Assembly: GCA_964035575.1 (NCBI GenBank)
Contig: OZ037899.1
Coordinates: 248,001 to 312,000, forward strand
DNA length: 64,000 nucleotides
From: Rhynchopus sp. YZ270_cl-10
Lineage: Eukaryota; Euglenozoa; Diplonemea; Diplonemida; Diplonemidae
Direction: 5' to 3'
Position 1 is the first letter of the stretch; each line of letters starts with the position of its first letter. The notes beneath the pieces were generated by a model. It saw nothing but the letters and a program-made list of their open reading frames with translations. It was not told where the DNA came from and made no database searches. Shown here piece after piece: positions 1-8,988 of this stretch. Position numbers and translations under genes: made by a program.

Positions 1-507
1 GATGCAGACGTCCATGCACGCCTTGTAGCACTCGATCAGGTAGCGCAGCCAGGGGTGCAGGAGCTCGCGCGAGATGCGGTCCTTGGCCTCCTCTCCGGAG
101 ACGGCCTTCATGAGGATAGACTCAGGCGCCTCGTCGGTGATCTCCTCCTCTGCGCAGACTTCGCTCGACTTCTGCTCCTTCGACGCTTCTGCCTCGTCGG
201 TGGCCTCCTCGGCCTTCTGCACAACGTAGAACAGCACGTTCTCAACCGTCGGTGCAGTCACGTCACGCGCGAACTGACGGTAGCTCATCAGGTCGTCCTT
301 GAGTCCACGGCGCAGCTTGATCGAGAGGTCCGCAAGCTTCTTCATCGCGTCTTCGTGCTTCTCCTGCCACATCTTCGAGCGCTTCACCTTGAACACATCC
401 TGAAGCTTCTGCAGGGCAAGCTTGTCCTGGTTCTGTGCAACAAGCTCAGTTGCACGCTTGATCGCCTCCTCAGGGCGAGGGATCTGTTGCCGGCCGTAAC
501 CGCTCAT
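1..507 (-). CDS. EIF3A: eIF3 subunit A, N-terminal part (runs off left edge)
   Basis: The first 169 codons of the largest scaffold subunit of translation initiation factor eIF3, which acts on the 40S ribosome in the cytoplasm. The start is an ATG (505-507) followed by SGYGRQQIPRPEEAIKRA, which parallels the eIF3a opening in which RPENALKRA follows a short leader. Further family matches are TWQ/MWQEKHE near residue 50, the PESILMKAVSGEE block near residue 135 (family PESVLLSAVSGED) and LLHPWLRYLIECYKACMDV at the edge. The reading frame is open through position 1, so the PCI domain and C-terminus lie outside the window. No intron is visible in this part. An A-rich leader precedes the ATG on the coding strand. 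The identification rests on colinear matches over about 160 residues and is confident. Confidence 0.9.
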   Translation of the reverse strand, partial: MSGYGRQQIPRPEEAIKRATELVAQNQDKLALQKLQDVFKVKRSKMWQEKHEDAMKKLADLSIKLRRGLKDDLMSYRQFARDVTAPTVENVLFYVVQKAEEATDEAEASKEQKSSEVCAEEEITDEAPESILMKAVSGEEAKDRISRELLHPWLRYLIECYKACMDVCI

Positions 508-1175
508 CTTGTTTTCCTTTTTTTGCTACTTTTGATACAAAAAAAAAATGATGACCTGCAAGAAGTGGGGTGGTAAGCAAAACAGTGTCTGAGGAGGAAA
601 GTAAGAGTACTGGAAACGTGCTAAACACATCTCAGTCGAGATCATGCTAAGGGTGGGACGTGGACCCAATGGCTCAATTCGTAAACGCGCACGTGCCATC
701 CCTCACTTTGGGAGAGCGACTTGCCTTGTGGCATCAGATGACTCCTTACGTAGTGGGGGGATCTACGCAGTGTACATGGCACCTGGCTTCTGAAGAAGGG
801 TGTCTTCCCTTTGGGGATACCGCGAAGTGCAATACGGACTCGAGAAGCCATGAACAGGTAGCACATCTCACCCCTGGATGTGGCAGCTCTCCCGTGTGCA
901 ATAAACTGGCCTGACTCCAAAGAAAAGAAGAGAAAAGTTTATAAGATGACCCTAAGCCCGCTAGGTCACCTAAGAAGGAGAAAATGAGGAAAAGAGAAGG
1001 GTCTTTTGTCTACTCAAACGGTGCACTTCTTCGTGGGGGAGCATGTGGAAGGGATAAGGGTACGTTATTCGACCCCCCTTTCGGGTATATGTTCTATTTT
1101 GAGGTGACGCTTTGTCTGTCTTTTTTCCTCCGTTTGACCGCGCAAAACACCCCTCTATCACCCACCCACCCACCA
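508..1175. other. Intergenic, eIF3a 5' side to kinase 3' side
   Basis: This holds one copy of family L (866-915; second copy 49952-49998, both ending GGCCTGACTCC) followed directly by a hairpin repeat of family A (937-972). Short open frames on both strands at 642-920 look like chance. No promoter motif was recognised, although the eIF3a promoter should lie at its left end. Confidence 0.5.
937..972 (+). repeat. Hairpin repeat, family A
   Basis: Starts GTTTATAAGATGACCCTAA. The stem has shrunk to CCTA/TAGG with a diverged loop, and the flank ends GTCACC. It is preceded by an A/G-rich run, as most family A copies are. Confidence 0.6.
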
Positions 1176-2982
1176 CTACAGTGGATTAAGAGCATCAAAA
1201 GCTGCAGTCAACCCCGTGGGAGCCAGGGTGTGCCCATCGGCAGCGCTTTTCGAGCGCATGAAGCCATCCCCACCGTCTGCGTGCGCCTGCTGCTGGCTTA
1301 GCTCGTGGAGGTAGCGTGAGTGGTTGGGTGGTGGCGAGACAGCGTCGCCGTCGAGCATCGTGCCCCCGACGGTGCTGCCGAACATGGAGTCCATGTCGCC
1401 ACCACCAACGTCGCCACAGGGCACAGCGCCGCCTGCGTTGTCCTTGCGCCGCTTCGCTGGTGGCCCTTCACGTTCAAGGCGCACCTCGCCCCCTTGCAGG
1501 TCTTTGTGCAGGATCTTGCGCGACGAGACAAATTTGTCTCGTTGCAGCTCTGCACACGACGGACGCTCGTCCGGCCGTACCCGCAGGCACTGCGCCATGA
1601 AGTGGTGCAAACCCGGCGACACCTTAGGTGGCTGCGGCATCTCCGGCGGCACCGTCGTGCGCCCGATGTGGTACAGGAAGGCGATCTGGTTGTCAAACCC
1701 GCACTCCGCCCACGGCGTCTTGGCAGTGCACATCTCGATCAGGACACACCCGAAACTCCACACATCGCTGGCAAAGCTGACACGGCCTTCTGACACGACC
1801 TCGGGGGCGATCCATGGTGGTGTGCCTGTGGGTGTTGGGTGCAAACATCGGAAGCCTTTTTTTTTCCATACCAGAGATCAAAGTGTTTTCGATCTGTGTG
1901 TTTGAGCCACCTGCGGTGGGTTTGAGGGTGAGTGCGGAACCGAAGTCGGAGAGCTTGACGACGCCTGTGTCGGCAATGAGGATGTTGGCGGCCTTGATAT
2001 CACGGTGGATGACGAAGCTGTCGTGCAGGTACTGCAGACCACGCAGGATCTGCTTGCAGTAGTTGCTTATGACAGACTCGTGGAAGCCACCGAAGCGTTG
2101 GATCAGCTGCAGCAGAGAACCACCAGGGACATACTCCATCACAACGTTCAGCGCAGACGACTCTGCGTCTATCGATGAGTGCAGGTACCTGATGGGGTTG
2201 TGGTTGGGGAATGGGGATATGATCCGTCTTGCATACCGAACAACATTGTCATGGCACAGCCGCTGCAGGAGCTGCACTTCCTCAGTAAAGCTCTCGGAGT
2301 CCACCATAGGCTGGATCTTCATCGTCTTGACTGCCAGCATGCCGCCTGTCGCAAGGTTGATCGCAAGATACACCTCAGCAAAGCCGCCCTTCCCTATCAT
2401 GTGCCCCTTCTGCCAGGAGATCTCTGCAGGTGGCTGTGCAGCCTCGTGCGAGTGTGTGAGCAGCAGGTGGCGTGGGGTGCTTGCCACACTGCGCTGGCGT
2501 GACAGCACTGTGGGTGCGGCAGAGAGGCAGGACGACTCATGTGTGTACATCGTGGAGGTGTGGTGTGCGCGGTAGATGAGCGACACCAGGAGGGCAGGCT
2601 CCTGCGAGGAGTCGCGCACAAGGCCGATCTCGTCGCCCGAACGCAGCTTGTGCGGCCGCCCCTTCATCAGGCGCTTGCCGTTCAGGTACGTCCCGTTCGT
2701 GCTCATGTCCTTGATCGACACCGCCATCGAGTCCGCCGCACGCTCTATCACACAGTGCCGTGTACTGATCTTCGCATGGTTGATCACAATCGCGCTCTTC
2801 GCACCGCGCCCCAACTCAATCTGCCCGTCCCCCTCCAGCTCGTAGCGTGGCAGCACCTCGCCGTGTGTGCGCACCAGGTGGCCCCACACACTTGCGTCGT
2901 CCTCCATCACGCTCATGCAGCTCTGCACAATGGCTGTGCCTGCAGAAAGCTCCAACGTGGGCTGTGTGTAGAGACCCGACAT
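1176..2982 (-). CDS. FHA-domain STE/MAP3K-like protein kinase (3 exons)
   Basis: Predicted 570-aa serine/threonine kinase: exons 2237-2982, 1872-2188 and 1176-1825. Residues ~50-135 are an FHA phospho-threonine-binding domain with GR (58-59), STRH (73-76) and STNGT (94-98). The kinase domain (~193-455) has a GKGGFAEV glycine loop, AVK219, HRD (310-312), DFG (330-332) and GTPPWIAPE. MEYVPGGSL and HRDIKAANIL resemble STE11/MEKK kinases. Introns are tiny. The 48-nt intron 2189-2236 (GTATGC...CATCAG) is in frame without a stop, and removing it restores DNVVRYLHS, the usual NIVRYL spacing. The 46-nt intron 1826-1871 (GTATGG...CACAG) joins DFG...TLIS to GTPPW. The C-terminal ~110 residues are low-complexity. 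The start MSGLYT was chosen over an upstream in-frame ATG because the extra 56 residues look like untranslated leader. FHA fused to this kinase type is uncommon and its substrates are unknown. Confidence 0.88.
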
Positions 2983-3273
2983 TGCTTGCCTCGTGTGCAG
3001 CTGATGTGGCAAATGGTCTTGTGTGGCATGGGGAGGATGTCTGCCTTGACAGTGTGGTGGTGTGCAGGTGGGTGAGAGAGGGGGAGGGAGGGAGAGGGAG
3101 AGAAAGGATTCATCCAATAAATGGGGATATTTTAGTCTTGCATTTCCCATGCATCTGTATTGCAGGGCTCGTACCGGAGAGCCGCCAAAAGAAACATCCT
3201 TCTTGGCCAGGCCTTGATCACTGAACTACCCACCCACCCATCCACCCCGTCCCCTGATATTGTTTATTGCTTT

Positions 3274-4314
3274 TTACCCACCTAATATGACGTTGAGTGG
3301 TGCACCACAGAATTTTTTCTTTTTGAGCTGTTTTACTGCTTGTGTTGCAGCTTCGAGGGACGGGTAGAGAGCTGTGCATTGTGCAGTGTCGCCCACCTTC
3401 TTCATGTCGCAGTCGAGCAGCGTGCCGCACCCGGCAAGGATGCTGAGGAGCTCTGCACCCATTTGCGTGTCGACGCACTTCACGTTGAGCCCTGTCAGCA
3501 GCACGCGCCCTGCGTCGCTCTCCTTCACGACCACCTGCTCCTCCACCTCGTAGCGCTCCTCACCATACATCGCCTCCAAGAACTTCAGCCGTGCAGGCCG
3601 CAGCGGGTCTGGCAGGAGCAGTCCCCTCGCCCGCCCGGGCAGCACATCCTTCAGCACCCGGTCCTTCCCCGCAAGCGTCTCGATCTCCTCCGCCGTCATC
3701 GAGAACGGGTCCTTCCCCATCAGAATACACGTCTTGCGGAGTGGTGGCACCTTGCCTCCTCCCGCCCCTGCCACCTCAGCACAGTGCCGCAGTGCAGTTC
3801 TCAGGAGCTCTGGCCGCAGGACCGTAGGGTTACATGCTAGCCCCTCCTTGGTCGCCCACGCTACCCAGGCGGCGCTGAAGGGCTCAGAGGTGCGGATGTG
3901 ATGCTTCAGCTCATGCACCAGCTGGTCATGCTCAACACGCTCCAAGAAGGGCACCGACGCATCCCCTGCGTCGTACGCCGCAGAGGAAGCGGTAGGCCCA
4001 CCACGCTGTGTCGCCAATGAATCTGCGATGTACGCAAAGCACTCCCGCACAGGCTTCTTCTTCTTCTTCTTCTCCTTCGTGTCACCCTCCGACGACCCGT
4101 CCTGCTCCGTGATCGGGTTAAACGCCTCTCCAGAGCTGCTTTCATCAATGTCCATCGCATCACCATCGGACTGCGAAGCTGCACCGGACGCCACGTACTC
4201 CTCACCACGGACCAGCCCCTGCATCTCCTCCAGTACCAAACGTTCTTCTGCAGAGAGCAGACCCTGAGGTGCCCCTGATTGGCGTGGCGGCAAGGCGATG
4301 CCGGGTGGCGACAT
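3274..4314 (-). CDS. Uncharacterised protein with C-terminal RRM-like fold
   Basis: A 346-aa intronless reading frame starting at ATG 4312-4314. Residues ~45-90 are acidic and serine-rich, ending in a KEKKKKKKP basic run that could be a nuclear localisation signal. The last ~80 residues follow a beta-alpha-beta-beta-alpha-beta order: RVLLTGL, TQMGAELLSILAGCG, TLLDCDMKKVG, QCTALYPS, LEAATQAVKQLKKKKF, APLNVILGG. This is the RRM pattern, but the aromatic RNP1/RNP2 residues are poor, so RNA binding is only an inference. The middle (130-260) is helical and not recognised. GC-rich codon use matches the neighbouring genes. The stop is 291 nt from the kinase start. Confidence 0.75.
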   Translation of the reverse strand: MSPPGIALPPRQSGAPQGLLSAEERLVLEEMQGLVRGEEYVASGAASQSDGDAMDIDESSSGEAFNPITEQDGSSEGDTKEKKKKKKPVRECFAYIADSLATQRGGPTASSAAYDAGDASVPFLERVEHDQLVHELKHHIRTSEPFSAAWVAWATKEGLACNPTVLRPELLRTALRHCAEVAGAGGGKVPPLRKTCILMGKDPFSMTAEEIETLAGKDRVLKDVLPGRARGLLLPDPLRPARLKFLEAMYGEERYEVEEQVVVKESDAGRVLLTGLNVKCVDTQMGAELLSILAGCGTLLDCDMKKVGDTAQCTALYPSLEAATQAVKQLKKKKFCGAPLNVILGG

Positions 4315-5200
4315 TGGTTTCGTTTTCTATGTAGGAGACAACAGAGAGAACAAGAAGGATCACAGAGCAGCGCACTGCTGTACTGTGTTTAAAAGGTGTA
4401 AAGAAGAAGTGTATGTGTGCGTATACTTTTTATGTATTGTTGTTGACAGGAAACAGAATAGTGTACAATTTTCCCGCTTTTTTTCTGTTGTAATGATATT
4501 TTTGGGTGTCTTTTTTAAGGGGTTTTATAGGTGGTAAAGGGAGAAAGAGAGAGGCGTTTGTTTTTGGTTGTTTTTGCCTTTCCAAGAAAGGGTGGGGGGT
4601 GAAAGGGTTTTGGAGAGACCCCACAGACAATTTTTTTTCTTGATTCTACGGGATTGTTTTGTGTTCTGCAAAACCCGCAAATCAGGAGGGGAACAGAACC
4701 CTCCCTGTTGTTTTCTCTCGCGCGAAACTTTGCATAATCTACGTTTTTTTAAAAAACACCTGTGCAAGCTCTTGATGGTCAGGTTTCTGCAAAAGAAAAA
4801 TAAAATTAGCTGCATCAGAAAGGGAAAATATATCTGTTTCGCTTGATCAGAATCTCGACCGTTTGTTGACACCCCATGTTTGGCCAGGGCCTCTCCAGCG
4901 CGTCAGTTGCAAAAAAAAAACACACACACAACCCTAAGCTATAGCTAGAACATACGACACAACTGAGGAACACCCACAGTGTGGTAGATTTAAAAAAAAA
5001 AAAAAACGCAAAGTTTTTTTATTGAAAAATTGATGTGTAGACACCTCCGCCTTCTCGCGCGAGTTCCACGCATTTTTTTTTTTTCCCCCTTTTCCTTTTT
5101 GAAAATCAGACTCCATGAGAGAGGGGTTACGTTAAGGTAGCTTAGGGTAGGTTTTGCTGGGTGCGAGACACAACAAAACAAGCGAGATAAAAGAGAAAGG
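4315..5200. other. Intergenic, AT-rich
   Basis: Homopolymer-rich DNA upstream of the RRM-like gene. I see no gene. Short K-rich and F-rich frames are translations of A/T runs. The family D repeat and poly(A)-tailed element that follow are listed separately. Confidence 0.5.
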
Positions 5201-5252
5201 GAAGTTGAAAGCGCAAAAAATGCCTCATCGAGACACCTACGGACGCAGGCAC
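5201..5252 (+). repeat. Hairpin repeat, family D
   Basis: Opens GAAGTTGAAAGCGCAAA and closes GGACGCAGGCACC, the family D signature. It lies immediately before the poly(A)-tailed element. Confidence 0.55.
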
Positions 5253-5729
5253 CACGGGAGAACGGCGCACTGCCACAAAAGCGTCACACGAAACTGATCC
5301 CGGGTGTGCCCTCCACGTCCTGGGCTGGACGTTAAATTGCATCCGGGGGCCCTTTTGTGGCACTCCTCCTGAAACTCTATGAAGGTCTGACCTGAGGGTA
5401 AAAGGTGCTGGGTATGCTACCCTGGGTGCTGAAGGCAGGCACACAACATGTGTGGAGGGACCTGCAGAGCCCTAGCCAGTGAAGCCAAGGAGGCCCCCCT
5501 AGGAAACTAGGGAACGGATTGGAAGAGACCTCGCCGGTAGCCGGGAACCCTCCCTGGGCTAGTACAATGATGAAACTTCAATCTAAAGTCCACACCCATG
5601 TGGCGGCCGCTTTGGCATGCGTCTGTAAGGACAGCCTTGACTGATACTTTCTGTATTAGCACACGATTGCCTCCCTGAAGGCTACGTAGCTACCTGAGTA
5701 CAAAAAAAAAAAAAAAAAAAAAAAAAAAA
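5253..5729 (+). mobile_element. Poly(A)-tailed retroposon fragment (LINE or SINE 3' end)
   Basis: About 450 nt of GC-balanced sequence unlike its AT-rich surroundings, ending in an uninterrupted run of 28 A (5702-5729). A hairpin (GTCTGTAAGGACAGCC, near 5622) lies in the last 120 nt. No reverse-transcriptase frame is visible, so it would be a 3' fragment of a LINE or a SINE-like retroposon. The 5' boundary is set only by the end of the family D copy. I could not find a clear target-site duplication. A transcribed, polyadenylated pseudogene is the alternative. Confidence 0.5.
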
Positions 5730-6261
5730 CTGAACGAAACGAATTCCTAAATACTAGATTCACAAGGGGGTGCTTGAAAGATGGGCCTAAGAAAAGAAAG
5801 GCCGTGAGGTGTAAACACAGGAACAACAAACGCGGGGGATGTGATAGTTATTCTTTCACGCAAAATGTGAAACAACACACAACACACATCCTGGGCAATG
5901 TTCTGCTCTTAGGAACTACCCACAACTGCTTTAACACATCTAAAAAGATAGCTTATCCAAATCTGACGATAATCGACACTCCTTTTGGCCTATTTTGGCG
6001 CTATGCATGTGTGATATTATCGCTACGAACACATCTGTACAATGTCACCTTCAACGCTGGGATGTTCCTTTTCCTTCTTTTTTTTGTACACTTTTTGTTT
6101 TGATTTTACTTTTTGTAGCAAATGGAGGCAGCGAAGCACCCATTGCGATACCCACCCGCCCCACACCACCCCTCACACATACAGACGCATGAGCAATGAT
6201 ATTCCAGGAATCACCCATAACCGACTCCAAAACAGCCCTCCATCTTCCTCTGCCACTACAC
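5730..6261. other. Intergenic, no feature seen
   Basis: AT-rich DNA downstream of the DOMON-type gene. Plus-strand frames near 5774-6103 are not supported by any recognisable domain. Confidence 0.4.
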
Positions 6262-8520
6262 TCAGTAGTAGCTGTACCCTCCTCCTCTCACCGACGCCTG
6301 CCTGCGGCTCTCCTGTGCATCAAGGGCGTGCTGGTTCTCGGCTACTCTCTCGAAGAGGTTGCGGATCTGTGACATCTCTGACTCGATTGTCCTCCCGCTT
6401 AATGTTTTTTCGGGATACGTACCTACACCTGCACTGTAGGAGACTGGGCTGGCAGACCTGTAGGGGCTTCCGTCCAGCGTGTGCACAGTGGGGTGCAGTG
6501 TCTTCTCCGCCGTCGGTGCGAGCGATGCCGACAGCGGCACATAGAACGACGGTGACGGCTGCGCCTGCAACGGCTGCACGGGTGTAGGGGTTGGCCCTGG
6601 GGTGCCCCAAGTGTTCATCATGTTGACTGGGAGCGGGGCAGGTGTGGACGTCATGTTGGATGTTGTCGCTGTGGCGGGCTGGATGCTCACTGCAATGGGG
6701 GCAGATGCGAGGGGCTGCGCTGCCTGTGCAGCGCTGCGTGGGGCAAGCATGTGTGAGTTGCCGTGGATGCACCCCTTCGTGCAGCAGCAGTGGTTCGACG
6801 CTGCGGCAAGCTTCTTTGTGCCCAGCAAGGCAGCGTTCGGTTGCGACATGTGAGACATCTGAGAGGCTCTCTTGTCCGGAACAGACGAATGTGAAAGCAA
6901 CGACGACACTGGTGTGATCTTCACAGGCTTGCGCACAGGCTGCCCTTCGATGTTCGCCTCAAGAAGCGGGTACGGCACCGAGAACAACTTCCCCAACGTG
7001 GTGCGCGGGTCCTTCGCAACTGCAGCGTCTACCAGCTTTGCGTTGAGCGCCTTAGGGTTGTGCACATCACGGAAGCGCATCTCCACAATGACAGACCCGT
7101 TGCGCACACTGAGCACCTCAACCTGGTCGCGGCGCAGGCCCATGCCTTGCGCGATGTTGCCTTTGAAGCCGTCTTCGCTGAAGTGGTCCACACCAGGCAG
7201 GTCGAAGCGCAGCGTCACAGGCGCGCCCAGAGCAGCCATCTGCACGTCGTCGATGGGCGCCGGCTCTCTGTTGAAGGTGGGGCCCGCGTCGGTGTCGCGC
7301 TGGGGGAAGGCAGCACCGCTGTGCAGGGGGTGCGCTTGGGGGACTTCGGTGATCTCGATGTCGTCTTCGTCGATGTCGAAGTGTTGCTGCTGGTAGGGCT
7401 GGCTGGTGGGGTACTGCTCGGCTGTGCCGCTGCGTGCGTAGTCCATGTCGGCACCCTGCGACGGGGGCGGCGGCTGATACTGCGGCGCACTGCTGCTCTG
7501 CATCATCTGCCCCTCGTGCGGCTCGCCCAGCAGGGAACGTGTGTCGCCGTTGTGGCCCTGTGGCGCAAGCTCCTGCTGCACGCTGACGGTGCCGTCCTGC
7601 GCCTCGAAGAGCAGCTGCTCCTCCAAAGGCGGTGGCGCAGACTGGTCCACATCACTGCTGATGTTCAGCCCCTTCTCCTTCCCCTTCCCACGGCAGAGCA
7701 AAAAGGCCAGCGCCCCCACGCTCAGTAGGCAGCACACCAGACACGCAATCACAATACCCGCAATCGCCCCACCCGACAAATCGTCGTCGGAGGAAGGTGC
7801 TGCGGCACGGGTTGGAACCGTTGTGGGTGGCACCAACGTCAACGGTGGGAGTGTCGCGGGTGGGTCTGTTGGCGGGGGTGCCGGAGTCGGTGGCGACAGT
7901 GTCGGCACCAATGTGGGTGGAGCTGGTGTTGGTGCAAGGGTCGGCGGTGCAGGGGTGGGTGCGATCGTGGGCGGGGCTGGTGTGGGGGCGATGGTTGGGG
8001 GTGCGGGTGTGAGGGGCACTGCGGCAGTGATACCTGCCTTCCTGGTGGTGTGCGGGACGTTGAAGTCGAGCGAGGGATCCCACACAGCGGAGATGGTCGG
8101 GATGTTTGTGCTCATGATGTCGAAGTTGTAGACACTGCTGCCCGCCAGGCCTGCGCGCGTCAGCTGCACTATGCGCTTCCCGTTCACGACAGACTTCTCC
8201 ACTTCGTCGAACTCAGGCGTTGCAAGTGCAGTGCCACGCACTTTGTCCCCTAGGGTGTATTCGTACAGCGTCCCGTCGTCGCCAACAATGACAGAGTACG
8301 TCCCCGCCATCGCCGTCCCTAGGCCAAAGCCAAACCAACGCAGGTCGTCGTACACCAGGGTGATGTTCACCCTGTCGCTGTCATCGTCCAGCTGGATCTC
8401 CACAGAGTCCAGCAGCGTGCCGAGGTTCGTGTACGTCTTCACCACAGCGTCCGCCTGCGGTGCACAACATGCGAACAACACCACGACGGGAAGCAACACG
8501 TGGCGGGCCACACTCCCCAT
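6262..8520 (-). CDS. Type I membrane protein with DOMON-like ectodomain
   Basis: A 752-aa intronless protein. Residues 1-25 are a signal peptide (LLPVVVLFACCAPQADA). Residues ~27-165 resemble a DOMON beta-sandwich: WFGFGLGTAMAG, a DGTLYEYTLG stretch, NGKRIVQLTRAG and a YNFDIMS segment. DOMON domains bind heme or sugars, but the ligand here is unknown. Residues ~170-245 form a proline/threonine stalk of TPAPPT repeats. Residues 251-276 are one membrane span followed by a stop-transfer RGKGKEKG. The cytoplasmic part contains a ~75-aa folded segment (near 435-510, LRFDLPGVDHFSED to VIVEMRF) and otherwise P/Q/S-rich linkers, ending in a possible helix (IRNLFERVAENQHALDAQ). It is probably a surface receptor or adhesin. 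No partner is suggested by its neighbours. Confidence 0.82.
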   Translation of the reverse strand: MGSVARHVLLPVVVLFACCAPQADAVVKTYTNLGTLLDSVEIQLDDDSDRVNITLVYDDLRWFGFGLGTAMAGTYSVIVGDDGTLYEYTLGDKVRGTALATPEFDEVEKSVVNGKRIVQLTRAGLAGSSVYNFDIMSTNIPTISAVWDPSLDFNVPHTTRKAGITAAVPLTPAPPTIAPTPAPPTIAPTPAPPTLAPTPAPPTLVPTLSPPTPAPPPTDPPATLPPLTLVPPTTVPTRAAAPSSDDDLSGGAIAGIVIACLVCCLLSVGALAFLLCRGKGKEKGLNISSDVDQSAPPPLEEQLLFEAQDGTVSVQQELAPQGHNGDTRSLLGEPHEGQMMQSSSAPQYQPPPPSQGADMDYARSGTAEQYPTSQPYQQQHFDIDEDDIEITEVPQAHPLHSGAAFPQRDTDAGPTFNREPAPIDDVQMAALGAPVTLRFDLPGVDHFSEDGFKGNIAQGMGLRRDQVEVLSVRNGSVIVEMRFRDVHNPKALNAKLVDAAVAKDPRTTLGKLFSVPYPLLEANIEGQPVRKPVKITPVSSLLSHSSVPDKRASQMSHMSQPNAALLGTKKLAAASNHCCCTKGCIHGNSHMLAPRSAAQAAQPLASAPIAVSIQPATATTSNMTSTPAPLPVNMMNTWGTPGPTPTPVQPLQAQPSPSFYVPLSASLAPTAEKTLHPTVHTLDGSPYRSASPVSYSAGVGTYPEKTLSGRTIESEMSQIRNLFERVAENQHALDAQESRRQASVRGGGYSYY

Positions 8521-8988
8521 CGTAGCGTGTGATGTGTTCTTTTACAACTCTCTTCTGTTGGCCTGGATAGTGTAGAGGGAGAGGGGTGAAGTGGAAGTGG
8601 AACTCAAAATGGTGAAGGTGGGGCACGGGTGGTCTGATGAAGAGGCAAGCAGCCTCAAGAGAGAAAGGGAGAAAACACACATCAGGTGAGTGAACACGGG
8701 TCCTTTGGGACTCTGGTAGTGGTGTGGCGCAGTGCAGAAATTGTGATGTTGCTAGAGCCACACCGCACTACAGCCAACACCATTTTTTTTCTTTTTTTGT
8801 CGTTGTTTATTTGTTTAGTTTGACAGTGTCTCTCCCCTCGATTGTTCCATTCCAACAACAGCAACGCCCCTTCGGCCTACTTTGCGCTATCATCCTAACA
8901 CACTCCACTTCTCCACTTCTCCACCTCCATCATGAGTGCGCAGTAGCATCCATGACCCCTTCGTTGAGATGCTTACCCCAGCTTGCCC
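8521..8988. other. Intergenic, presumed DOMON-gene promoter region
   Basis: Contains the 5' side of the DOMON-type gene and the 3' side of the thioredoxin-like gene. No repeat family copy was recognised. A CTGATGA box followed by a 5-bp hairpin near 8636 was considered and rejected as a ribozyme. Confidence 0.4.

Noticed and set aside
660-914. Possible tRNA-derived SINE: TGGCTCAATTCG resembles a pol III A box
   Set aside because: No convincing B box at the right distance and no tail; only the family L and A repeats are supported.
8631-8672. CTGATGA followed by a GAGGC/GCCTC hairpin and AGAGAGAAA: possible hammerhead ribozyme
   Set aside because: The GAAA does not follow stem II directly and no stems I/III can be formed around the core.
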